A stretch of DNA of 64,000 nt, taken from assembly GCA_039720395.1 (NCBI GenBank), contig CM077831.1, forward strand, positions 4,506,003 through 4,570,002, given 5' to 3'. Source of the stretch: Liquidambar formosana. Taxonomy: Eukaryota; Streptophyta; Magnoliopsida; Saxifragales; Altingiaceae. Position numbers and translations under genes: made by a program. The notes under the pieces are model-generated. The model made no database searches and was not told the origin of the DNA. It saw nothing but the letters and a program-made list of their open reading frames with translations. Numbering within the stretch: the first letter of the stretch is position 1; every line of letters begins with the position of its first letter. Positions 10,501-21,318 of the stretch are shown in pieces.

Positions 10501-11604
10501 GGAACTCCCCAAGGGCTGGCCAGAATTTCTAGCCTCCCTCTCTCTCTCTCCTCTCTTCTCCTACTCTAGCAACAACATGGGAAAGAAGGAAAGGACTTGA
10601 AGCTCTAGCTAGGTGTGGATACCGTTGGAGGCAGCACACTTGGGCTGCTCATTCACCGCTGTCCGGAATCAAAGCTTGGAGCAAAAAGGAGAAGACAAAA
10701 TTCTGTAAGTGTTCTAACCCTCTTCGTAGTTAGGGTTTGATTTTGTGTTATGCATAGTTAGATTCATGGGCTGTGGAATCGTAGGAAAAATTTTTATATT
10801 CCACACTTCTATTTTTCCCTCTTGTTCGATTCCCAACAGTGACCACCTGGGGCTGGCCTAGGCGGCTAGCCGCCCAGGCCTGGGTGGTTACCCGAGGCTC
10901 TATCAGCTTCAGCCCATTTTTTACCCTTTCGGCTTCCAAATGTGTTTCAGGGCCCAAATCAACTCCGATTTTGACGAAACGAAAGCCAAAACGACCGTGT
11001 TTCGAAGGGGAATGTAATTTGAGTCACTTGAGGGCAAGAAACCCTAGCCATGGCTGCATGGTTAGATCCTACAAGGGCGGTTAACCGCTATGCACCACCA
11101 TCGCTTAGCTTAGGTATGCACATAGGGTTGCACTAAATGCTTCCCAATTTGAAATTCAACCTCCCTAAACACATTTGGGGATGAAATTAAGACTAATCAA
11201 AGTCAAATGAATAGTCATGGAGTGAAAATCATGAACCAATTCGAGCTAACCCGAAGTTGGTCTTTTAACCAACCTGAGCCATATTGAGCTATTCTAATCC
11301 CGAACCTTCAATTCATCAAATTGAACCCATAAATACCTCAAATACATCCATATGAACTCCAATTGGCAACTTGGAGATCATTTCAAGGTCAAATGGAAAG
11401 TTTGTGACCTAAAAGATGATTATGCCCTTCAAGTCACAAAATTTCTTATTAACCCTCAAGATCAACTCCAAATTGAACCAAAATTCATATCCAGTGTCTT
11501 TGTGATTCTAGAAAACTAATGCAAATAACTAGACTCAAAAACAAAACAAAAACATGCATGGAATGACAAACCCTAGTAAGGTGATGCAAAAATGGGGTGT
11601 GACA
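7530..11604 (-). mobile_element. Tat-2 3' LTR, interrupted and truncated
   Basis: This is a minus-oriented LTR starting (on the minus strand) TGTCACACCCC at 11604. It matches the 35834-39046 copy but stops at the point equivalent to about 36620, where the Tat-3 LTR end abuts it. A solo copia LTR sits inside at 9188-10838, within the left arm of the GC-rich palindrome (9174-9187 and 10839-10894). TATAAATA on the minus strand is at 8983-8990. Confidence 0.85.
9188..10838 (+). mobile_element. solo copia LTR, Cop-2 subfamily
   Basis: It has the termini TGTTAGGATTATGCCC and GATTCCCAACA, and the 5-bp target duplication GTGAC at 9183-9187 and 10839-10843. Its sequence shares diagnostic variants with the Cop-2 LTR at 43761-61700 (for example CACACCTCGTGCTATTCC and GCAAGATGAGCTTTAAAG) rather than with Cop-1, so two LTR subfamilies are present. 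It is 1651 bp long with no internal region. Confidence 0.95.
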
Positions 11605-11617
11605 GAAGCCCCTCATT
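11605..11617 (-). promoter_or_regulatory. polypurine tract of Tat-2
   Basis: On the minus strand the 3' LTR start is directly preceded by AATGAGGGGCTTC. The purine-rich core is the likely plus-strand DNA primer for reverse transcription. The identical string precedes the Tat-1 3' LTR at 18589-18601. Confidence 0.65.
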
Positions 11618-11749
11618 AGTGCAGCAAGTTTCACTTGCGAACCAATGATAAAAGAACATCCCATTTTTGCTTGGGAGAGTAATTGCATCAAATCCAAATG
11701 GAGAACTCCATCATCCTATGGAATTCATCACATATCTTAAGCAATTAGA

Positions 11750-13200
11750 AGTCAATGTCTAGGTAAAGGTCAATACCTAGGACAAGCAGAGGTAGCTCTA
11801 AGTGAAGGTCAACACCTAGGATGAGTACAAGTCAATACTTGAAGAGAATCAATATTGGGAGTGAAGGTTAATACTCAGGGTGAGTAATAGTCAATACTAG
11901 AAAGGAGTAAGGATAAATATGAGTGGAGGTCAACACTCGGAGTGAGTACCTGTCAATACTCAAAAGGAATCAGAGTGAAGTTCAACACTTGGGGTGAGTA
12001 CCAGTCAATACTCGGGACAAATATGCTTTAATGATTAGAATGAGTATGGGTCAATACATAGGGTGAGTATGGGTCAATACTCAAGATGAATATGCGACAA
12101 TATTCAGGGTAAGTATGGGTCAATGCTTAGGATGAGTATATATCAGAACTCGGAATGAGTATAGGTCAATACTCAGGAGAGCCAATAAGACATCGTATGG
12201 GTAAGAGTCATTACTCAAATGAGAACCCATGATAGATAGAAGTCAATATCCATACTGAAAATCTAAAAAGAAATCCCATGAATAGAAGTCAATACTTAAA
12301 AACACACAAGCAAGGGTCAATGCTTGCTATAAGTAAAGATCAATACTCACAAAGAAAAGCTTATGAGCAAGGGTCATTGCTTGAAATGAGTAGGATTCAA
12401 TACTCACAGAGAAAGTCATACGAGCAAGGGTCAATGCTTAAGATAAAATGTATATAAGCAATGGTCAATGCTTGAAATGAGTAGGATTCAATACTCACAG
12501 AGAAAATCACTTGAGCAAGGGTCAATGCTCAAGATAAAATGTATATAAGCAAAAGTTAATGCTTAAAATGAGTAGGATTCAATACTCACAGAGAAAATCA
12601 TTCGAGCAAGGGTCAATGCTCAAGATAAAATGTATATAAGTAAAGGTCAATGCTTGAAATGAGTAAGATTCAATACTCATGGAGAAAATCATTCGAGCAA
12701 GGGTCAACGCTCAAGATGAAGTGTATATAAGCAAAGGTCAATGCTTGAAATGAGTAGGATTCAATACTTACCGAGAAAATCATTTGAGCAAGGGTCAATG
12801 CTCAAGATGAAATGTATATAAGCAAAGGTCAATGCTTGAAATGAGTAGGATTCAATACTCCCAGAGAAAATCATTCGAGCAAGGGTCAATGCTCAAGATA
12901 AAATGTATATAAGCAAAGGTCAATGCTTGAAATGAGTAGGATTCAATACTCACTGAGAAAATCATTCAAGCAAGGGTCAATGCTCAAGATAAAATGTATA
13001 TAAGTAAAATTCAATGCTTGAAATGAGTAGGATTCAATACTCACAGAGAAAATCATTTGAGCAAAGGTCAATGCTCAAGATAAATTGTATATAAGCAAAG
13101 GTCAATGCTTGAAATGAGTAGGAGTCAATACTCACAAAGAAAACTATTGAACAAAAGTCACTGTTGGTGATGAGTAGGGGTCAATACTCAAAGTGCATGT
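11750..13200. repeat. hairpin array of Tat-2 with a GTCAA loop
   Basis: This is a chain of short inverted repeats sharing an 8-base loop that ends in GTCAA. The arms differ from unit to unit but stay complementary: CTAGGTA/TACCTAG (11759-11780), GAGTG/CACTC (11921-11938), GAGTA/TACTC (12065-12082), GAATA/TATTC (12088-12105), CAAGCA/TGCTTG (12307-12326), AAGCA/TGCTT (12729-12746) and GAGCA/TGCTC (12786-12803). From 12390 to about 13190 it becomes a regular 91-bp tandem repeat: GTAGG recurs at 12390, 12481, 12572, 12754, 12845, 12936 and 13027, with variants at 12663 and 13118. Each 91-bp unit holds three hairpins. The array lies between the post-pol spacer and the polypurine tract. Confidence 0.9.
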
Positions 13201-15479
13201 GAACACTCAGGGACGAGTACATGTGAATACTCGAGAGAGCCTACGAAGACACTAGTTAAGTGGGGAATCACTATTCATAAGACAGGAATGGTATAGAGAC
13301 TAAGCCAACACCATATGGAGAGAAACTATCAACCACACAACCAAAAACGAAAACTAGTCAAATATGATCATGGGAAAATGAACCTCCAAAACTCAATGAA
13401 CACTACATATTACTAATGCACACATCAATTAATCAATCAACTCAAGTAAAATTGATTCACACAGATTTATTAGCACAAGTTCAAAGCCATGCACAGAAAG
13501 ATTTATTGGAAGTGGTTTTGTAAACCTATCATTCTTTTTCCTTAAAGACCTCTTTACATACATAGCACAATCATGGAATTTTCAAAAGCCTTTTTCTTTG
13601 TTTATAAAATGGTGGTCGAGCCTTCTTAGGAAACAATGCAATTTAGGAGGATCGGATCAATCCCATGAATTCTTTTTCAAGGTATAGGAATGGATTGGAA
13701 TCACCTCTTCTTCTCTTCTTCTTTCTTCACTTCTCTTTTTTCAAAACCCTAACTTTTGCCTAGATTGCCCTTATAGGTTTTCAACCTAGCGGGTTGCCCT
13801 AATTTTTGCCTAAGCCGCCCTTTCGGGTTTTCAACCTAGCGGGCTCTTCTTCTTTACCTTTTTTCTTTTTTCCTTTCTTTCCTTTCTCACTAGCACAAAG
13901 AAATTCAACTCATGAAGCCCCAGCCCATTCCCTTCATCAATTCATTTAAGTTCTCTGAATAAGACAAACTAGCCCCAGCATTCATTCAAATTCTTCTTTA
14001 ACAAGCATAATCAGCCCCTGGGTTCATAACACATTCACGTTCTTCAATTGAGAAAAATAAATCAGCCCCTGATCTCAAGAAATCACATGCCTACAACTAA
14101 GGCAAATCGTTTCATAGTGGTTACTGCTACCCCTTTTCCATCATTAAATCCATGACAAGAGTCTAAGTCAAGAGGTAAGAAGATATAGAATTTGATGGAA
14201 CCCACAAATGAATCATCATGATTGAATACTTTCAAAGGACGAGGTCTATGACCACTAGAAACACACAAGACTCAAGAGAGGCGAAGGAAAAAAGTGGAGG
14301 GACATCCGAAGGACTCAAACCAAACAAGAACAAGAAAAATAATCAAGTTAACTTCCTTGGTGGCATGTAGTATTTTAGCTCACTAATTTGATGAATGAGA
14401 CTATTTCCTTTTGACTTATTGACAAAGAATTGCCTTCAATGGTTGGTTATATGTAAAGCCTCTTTCTTTTTCTTTTCTTTCTTTTTTTTTTTTTAATGAA
14501 TTGGACCGCACCCAAAGTTACTTTATGGGCTGCCTACGTATCTCCACATTGATATTCACAAGACATTTACAAAACAAACATTTCTTTTTTTTGGTAGAGA
14601 ATCAGGTCCTCATAGTTCAAGAGATTTATTCTTCATTTTTTCAATAACCCTAACTTTTGCCTAGGTCGCCTTTTCAGATTTTCAACCTAGCGGGCTTAGG
14701 CTCTACACATAACCACATAGGGACCACCCTTTACTTGGCTTGAACTTCTCCAACGAGTCACGAACATGGGTTGTAGTCTTCTTTGATTATAAAACTCTCT
14801 TGATTGTTGTTGATTCTCCTTCTTGAGGCTTTTGGATGTTAATCCCCTCCCTTTTCTTTTTGTACCTATTTTGTTTTTTTTTTTTTGTGCACTTTTCCCT
14901 CCTTTTTTTTTCTTTTCACAATTTTTTCTTTTAACTTTTTTTTTTTTTTGAGGGAGAGGGAAATAAACATCTCCAAAAGCTCACCATGCTAATTGATTTC
15001 TTCTTTTGATCTTTGAATTGCTTCTTATAAGGGTTTCAAGATCTTCTCGAGTTGCTTGATCTATGTCTTCACGTAGTGTATTGGGCGGGTGGTCCTTTAT
15101 GTTTACCATTTTGGACTTTTCCAAGTTTTCTAGTCAATTAGTCACAGTTTATTTATCATTCTTTATGTTTGCTCCTTTAATGGAAGGAGTTTTTAAGCCT
15201 CTTAGCAAATATTTCATGTCACTTTGATTGTCAATTGATTGATGAGAAGAGAAATAGAAAAACAATGGAATTCTTGAAATCAAACATTTTACTGAAGGAA
15301 TGCAGAAGAACACATTGAAAATCTTGACTTGACAATTATTAGGACTCGAAAGACTCATAATTTCAAAGGACATTTGACTTGAAAGACGAAAACAATCAAA
15401 TAACTAGAAAACAAAGAAACAAACCCTAAGTCTTCTGTAGGACAAACAACCTAAACTCTTTATCACAAATAGTCATGAC
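13201..15479 (-). other. Tat-2 post-pol spacer, no coding sequence seen
   Basis: No convincing reading frame is visible. The region resembles the stretch downstream of the Tat-1 integrase. The motif TAACTTTTGCCTAG followed by a GTTTTCAACCTAGCGGG core occurs at 13749-13792, 13797-13844 and 14649-14696, as at 23106-23157 in Tat-1. A second shared motif, GACCGCACCCAAAG with GCCTACGTATC downstream, lies near 14504-14541, as at 22944-22981 in Tat-1. Several T-rich runs (14475-14495, 14870-14890, 14935-14950) also match the Tat-1 layout. It is therefore pol-downstream sequence joined to gag by a deletion. Confidence 0.6.
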
Positions 15480-15804
15480 AAAATTGGTGCGACAGTAAGC
15501 ACTAAATGGATTGCCTTTAGAGTGAATGATTGGGTGCCTTAGGTAGAGAGACAATTCCCTGGTCAAAGAGGTCTTGGATTTCATGTTTCAACCTTGGGCA
15601 TCGATCAGTGCTATGCCCCTTGCCTTGGTGGAAGTCACAAATACTCATTCTCTTTAAAGCGACCAGGTAATGGGTTAGGCAACGGTGCTGGGTCAAGGGG
15701 TTGAAGTAAACCTTTCACCTTCAACTTCTCAAAAACATCGCTTAATGGCATGTAGAGTTCGGTAAATTGGCAGGACTATTGGGGAGATATGGCATTAACA
15801 TGCC
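15480..15804 (-). pseudogene. Tat-2 gag, C-terminal fragment
   Basis: The minus strand, read from 15804 downward, continues the gag interrupted at 33707. It encodes a segment homologous to Tat-1 gag around its first zinc knuckle, including a PLDPAPLPNPLP-like stretch and a knuckle of the form C-x2-H-x4-H-x4-C. One frameshift lies just before the knuckle. After about 15480 the similarity to gag stops and spacer sequence begins. The TSD ATGCC at 15800-15804 and 33703-33707 proves that this piece and the one at 33708-34707 were once contiguous. Confidence 0.75.
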
Positions 15805-18588
15805 TGTGAACCCCGGAAATTGGGCCCACGAGGGATTGAAAAGAAAGTGGGTTTGAAAAAGAAAAAGGAAAGGAGTCGCCACCTTATTTTTTAAAGGAAA
15901 CAAGGAAAACCCTAAAAATCAGGTTGTTTTAGGAAAACAATTTGAATGACTCCATAAAAAAAGGAAAGGCAAAAACCAATCTTTTGAAAACCAAAGAAAT
16001 CGGGGATTCGGAGGCTAAGTTATGACATGGGAAGGTTCTAGGCAAAGCCTATAGGCACCCATGTCACCCTTTTGGTCTCTCAGTTCATTTGGGCTAAATT
16101 AAAGTCTTTCCATACAAGAATCAGCACGTATATCATCACAAGAATTGCATGCATATCATATATTTCATTCATCCATCCATGCATAATAAGCAAATAAAAA
16201 CAGAAAATAAAAAGAAGAAAAGAAAACATAAATAAACCTAGGATGCTTGGATCCTAGAACGGACTTGAGCCTCACGAAGAGCGCCTACGTACCATGCAAC
16301 GAAATACATGGATCAAAGTCCACGTAGTTCGATTAGAACTAAGGTTAAGACTTAATACAAACCTATGGTTAAAACCCTAGGTTTCCTTATTTGATCAAAA
16401 GAGTTGAATTTGATAGAGAGTTTGATTTTAGAAAGAACTCCACAAAATGGAAACTTTAATAAAAACTAGAATTTTATTTATGAAGGAAACCTTTGATTAA
16501 ACCATAGACTTGTATTAAAAATTAACCTTAAATAGGGAGAAGAGAAGGGATAAGGAAGAAAGGTGAATTGGGGCACCTTCACACCCACTTACCTGAGCGC
16601 AATTACTCCAAACATTAGCTATTTCAGACATAAGCAGCCCTATTTGCCATAGGACAAATACCACACCTATTTGCACCCTTACAAGTGCTCAAAACCATGC
16701 AAAAACACTAACATGCAAATCTGGACAGAATAGTATTATGACCTAAAATCATCCACTAAGCATGCCAATAGCAAAAACAGCGAACAATAATAAGTCCTAA
16801 CATATTCCTAGAACCATATCATGCATAAAAACCCTAAAACATACTAACATGCATGCAAAACTATCATGTTTACTCCATATGAAAAACATATACAGCAAAC
16901 ACGAAGAAAAACCAAATAAAAAAGTCTACTTTATCATGCTATATGAAAACAAACACAAAACAATAACTCTAAAACCCTAAACTCACAAATATGCTTAAAA
17001 ACTCACAAGACATACTTTAATCATGCTAAAACCAAACTAAACAGAAATTAAATCATGCATATTAACTAACTAAAGCAATATAACATGATGAAAATCCTAA
17101 CTCTAACATGCAATGACACTAATCCTAGCACAAGGACAAACAGGAGCACAAGAATCATAACTATGCATTAAAAACCTAAAGGACAGCCCTAAAGCATGCT
17201 AAACAGTAGATAAAAAATAGATATTCCATGTATATTAACTAGCTAGAGTGTTAATACATGATAAAAAAGTTACCTTTAACATGCAATAAGCCTAACCCAT
17301 ATGAGAACCTAGTTTAAGCTTGAATAGAGAAGGAGAATACCTTAGGAAGTGGCTCCCATTGTGTTTGTAATTGTTCGTGGCTCCTCAGGTCTTTAGAGTG
17401 AATCAAACCAACACGAATCCTCCTCTTTGTCAAAGTGGTATCACAGCAAAGAGATCAAAACTCACTCAACTTTGAAAAGAAATAGAAAACAAAAAGAGAA
17501 CAAGAGAAAAGAAAAAGTGATTCTCGTCACTTTGCAGCAGCAGCAACTTCAATCGCGTTTTTGGGTATGAAAACGTTGGATTTGGACAAAGCTTGTGAAA
17601 TACAAAGTTGTAGAGAATTGAATTATCTTTCTAACAAGACCAATTTCATCAAATTCTGACTTCGGATGAAAACGTTATGATTAAAATACGACCGCTGGTT
17701 TTCAGAAAATCTGCTGCTGAATTATGACGAATTTCACTCCCTCCAAACCCTCTTCTCCTCTCCCCTTGTTTAAAGACATTAAGAGAGTATTTATAGCTGA
17801 AATCTGGAGTTTCCCTTTCCTTCCTGGACTAGGTTTCCTTGGAGAATAATCAAAAGGTATTTTATAATGATAAAAGACTTCTAATCTGAATAGGAAAAGG
17901 AAATTGTCTTTTATAAAAATTGGGAGACTGACCGCTAACACGCATGCACATGTATCGTATGTGCGTACACACACTCATCACATACGTACACGTGTTAGTG
18001 TCATGATAAAAATGGCTAATTTAATAAAATAATTTTCTTTTCATTTTAACCAAAAATCTCATGCTGTGATTCGCACTAATTCTTCAAGGATAATCCGTAA
18101 ATAACCACACTAAACTCATCATCAGGCCATATCAAAATTGAACTTCATGAAACACTTTTGAGGGTAAAATGATGACTAATGAAAGTCAATTTGAAAAGAT
18201 TTGGTTGGTAATTGTGAGTCAATTAGAGCTAACCCAAGGAAGGGTCAATTAACCAACTTGAACTACATCGAGCCATTTTAATCCCGAGCCATTGACTTAC
18301 CAAATTGAACCTAGAAATACTTCTTATGCATCCATATGAACTCCAATTGACAATTTGGAGATCATTCCAAGGTCAAATGAAAAGTTTGGGACTTAAAAGA
18401 CGATTATGCCCCTCAAGTCACAAAAGCTCTTATTATCCCTCAAGATCAACTCCAATTTGAACCAAAATTCATATCCATTGTCCTTGTGACTCTAGAAAAC
18501 TAATGCAAGTGACTAGACTCAAAAACAAAACAAAAACATGCATGAAATGATGAGCCCTAGTAAGGTGGTGCAAAAATGGGGTGTGACA
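15805..18588 (-). mobile_element. Tat-1 3' LTR
   Basis: The minus-strand termini are TGTCACACCCC (at 18588) and GGGGTTCACA (at 15805). On the minus strand it carries a long imperfect palindrome upstream of the promoter (about 17936-18000), TATAAATA (17788-17795), a consensus splice donor CAG/GTAAGT (donor G at 16592), the Tat hairpin block (about 16232-16325) and the stem TGACATGGG/CCCATGTCA (16023-16031, 16058-16066). GGTGGCGACTCC is at 15872-15883. It shares only parts of its sequence with the Tat-2 LTR, so it is a separate LTR type. Confidence 0.95.
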
Positions 18589-18601
18589 GAAGCCCCTCAT
18601 T
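18589..18601 (-). promoter_or_regulatory. polypurine tract of Tat-1
   Basis: The minus strand reads AATGAGGGGCTTC immediately before the 3' LTR start, identical to Tat-2. It is the probable second-strand primer. Confidence 0.7.
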
Positions 18602-18719
18602 GGCGAACAAGTTACACTTGTGAACCAATGATAAAGAACAACCCATTTTTGCCAAGAAGCCTGGAGAAATCACACACTGATACCAACAATGATGGGAGGT
18701 TGAAAACCTGAGACTGAAA

Positions 18720-21050
18720 TAAGGAAGTGTACTCAAGTCATGAGTATACTTAAACCACTGGGGGTTGATGATTGTCAAGAGAAGCATATTCAAGCCACTA
18801 CGAATGAACATACTTTTGAAACGGAGAAATATATTCTAGTCACGAATATATTTAACCAAGTGATGAGAATGAGATCTGAAAAGTACGTTCAAGTGACGAA
18901 CGTACCTTGGAAATGGAGAAGTATATTCAGGTCACGAATATATTTAACCAAGTGAGTGACAAAAAATCTAAGAAGTATACTCAAATGATGAGTATACCAC
19001 TGAAATGGAGAAATATATTCAGGTCACGAATATATTTAACCAAGTAATCTGATAATGAAATCTGAGAAGTATACTCAAGTGGTGAGCTTACCATTGAAAT
19101 GGAGAAATATATCCAAGCGATGGATATCTTTAACCAAGTAGGATAAGAATAATCTGAGAGGTGTATTCAAGTGATGAGTGTACTTTTGAAATGGAGAAAT
19201 ATATTCAGGTCACGAACATATTTAACCAAGTGATGAAAAAGATGCTGAGAAATATACTCAAGTGATGAGTATACTTAATGATTGAAAAAGACTGAGAAGT
19301 ACGTTCAAGTGATGAACATACTTTTGAAATGGAGAAATGTATCCAAGTGATGGATATATTTAACCAAGTAAGCTGAGAAGTACACTCAAGTGATGAGCAT
19401 ACCATTGAAATGGAGAAATATATCCAAACGACGGATATATTTAACCCAGTAAGATAAGAATAATCTGAGAAGTGTACTCAAGTGATGAGTACACCATTGA
19501 AATGGAGAAATATATTCTAGTCACGAATATACTTAACCAAGTAAGTGACAAGTATGTTTGAGTGATAAACATACCATTGAAATAGAGAAATATATCCAAG
19601 TGATGGATATACTTAACCAAGTAAGTGACAAGTATGTTTAAGTGATAAACATACCATTGAAATAGAGAAATATATCCAAGCGATGGATATACTTAAGCAA
19701 GTAAGATAGAGAATAATCTGAGAAGTGTACTCAAGTGATGAGTACACCATTGAAATGGAGAAATATATTCTAGTCATGAATATATTTAACCAAGTAAGTG
19801 ACAAATAATCTGAGAAGTATGTTCAAGTGATGAACATACCATTGAAATGGAGAAATATACCCAAGCGATGGATATACTTAACCAAGTAGGATAAGAATAA
19901 TCTGAGAGGTGTATTCAAGTGATGAGTGTACTTTTGAAATGGAGAAATATATTTAGGTCACGAACATATTTAACCAAGTGATGAAAAAGATGCTGAGAAA
20001 TATACTCAAGTGATGAGTATACTTAATGATTGAAAAAGACTGAGAAGTACGTTCAAGTGATGAACACACTTTTGAAATGGAGAAATGTATCCAAGTGATG
20101 GATATATTTAACCAAGTAAGCTGAGAAGTACACTCAAGTGATGAGCATACCATTGAAATAGAGAAATATATCCAAGTGATGGATATACTTAACCAAGTAA
20201 GTGACAAGTATGTTTAAGTGATAAACATACCATTGAAATAGAGAAATATATCCAAGCGATGGATATACTTAAGCAAGTAAGATAGAGAATAATCTGAGAA
20301 GTGTACTCAAGTGATGAGTACACCATTGAAATGGAGAAATATATTCTAGTCATGAATATATTTAACCAAGTACGTGACAAATATTCTGAGAAGTATGTTC
20401 AAATGATGAACACACCATTGAAATGGAGAAATATATCCAAGTGATGGATATATTTAACCAAGTAAGTGGCAAAATATCTGAGAAGTATACTCAAGTGATG
20501 AGTATCCCATTGAAATGGAAAAAATATACCCAAGTGGTGGATATACTTAACCAAGTAAGTGACAAATGATCTGAGAAGTATGTTCAAGTGATGAACATAC
20601 CATTGAAATGGAAAAAATATACCCAAGTGGTGGATATACTTAACCAAGTAAGTGACAAATGATCTGAGAAGTATGTTCAAGTGATGAACATACCATTGAA
20701 ATGGAGAAATATACCCAAGCGATGGATATACTTAACCAAGTAAGTGACGAAATATCTGAGAAGTATACTCGAGTGATGAGTATACCATTGAAATGGAGAA
20801 ATATATTCAAGTGATGAATATATTTAACCAAGTAAGTGATAATGAGGATCTGAAACTAGGAAGCATATTCAATGGGTGAACATGCTTTTGAAATGGAAGA
20901 ATATATTCAAGTGATGAATATATTCAACCAAGTATGATAGAGAATGAGAATTTGAAACTGAGAAGCATATTCAAAGGGTGAATACACTTTTGAAATGGAA
21001 GAACACATTCAAGCGATGAATATATTCAACCAAGTAGGATGAAAAATCAA
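18720..21050. repeat. hairpin array of Tat-1 with constant loop and covarying arms
   Basis: About 23 tandem units of 92-93 bp, each holding two inverted repeats with a 7-base loop, mostly AAGTGAT or AGGTCAC. The arms vary but remain complementary: GTACGTTC/GAACGTAC (18883-18905), GTATACTC/GAGTATAC (18975-18997), AATATATTC/GAATATATT (19012-19036), AATGTATCC/GGATATATT (19336-19360), GTGTACTC/GAGTACAC (19472-19494), GTATGTTT/AAACATAC (19552-19574) and GTATGTTC/GAACATAC (19817-19839). Between the hairpins lie CATTGAAATGGAGAA and TAACCAAGTAAGTGAC. Frames open across the array are repeat translations. A block of eight units is duplicated about 748 bp apart (from 19141 and from 19889). The array lies upstream of the antisense ORF promoter. 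Confidence 0.95.
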
Positions 21051-21318
21051 GATTTGAAATGAGGATATATGATCAATTTATCAAGATTGAACAGGCATGG
21101 TGCAAGAGGAGAGTGACTTAACACATTGTCACTTGAGTTGGCATGACACAGGGGAAATATATTCAACCCTTTTGAACATAAAATCAATTCAAGGAATTGA
21201 TTTCAAGATGGAATTTGATTGATTTCAAGCTCAAAAAGTGTTGAATATCTCATTTGGAAGGAGGTTTGATCACGCGTCAAGGCGAGACAAAGCGAGGGAG
21301 AAAGCCAAAACAAGGTGG

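Noticed and set aside
11750..13200. Resemblance to a CRISPR array (regularly spaced repeats)
   Set aside because: The DNA is plant nuclear. Spacers are themselves repeated, units are inverted repeats with covarying arms, and no cas genes exist.
17702..17974. 90-codon frame identical at 32816-33088
   Set aside because: It is the same position in the two nearly identical Tat-1 LTRs. It covers the U3 palindrome and TATA region, so it is not a gene.
19205..20831. Several minus-strand frames of 63-93 codons with repeated Trp/Ile/Ser-rich sequence
   Set aside because: They are translations of the 92-bp hairpin array. The period is not a multiple of three in all units, and starts are arbitrary.
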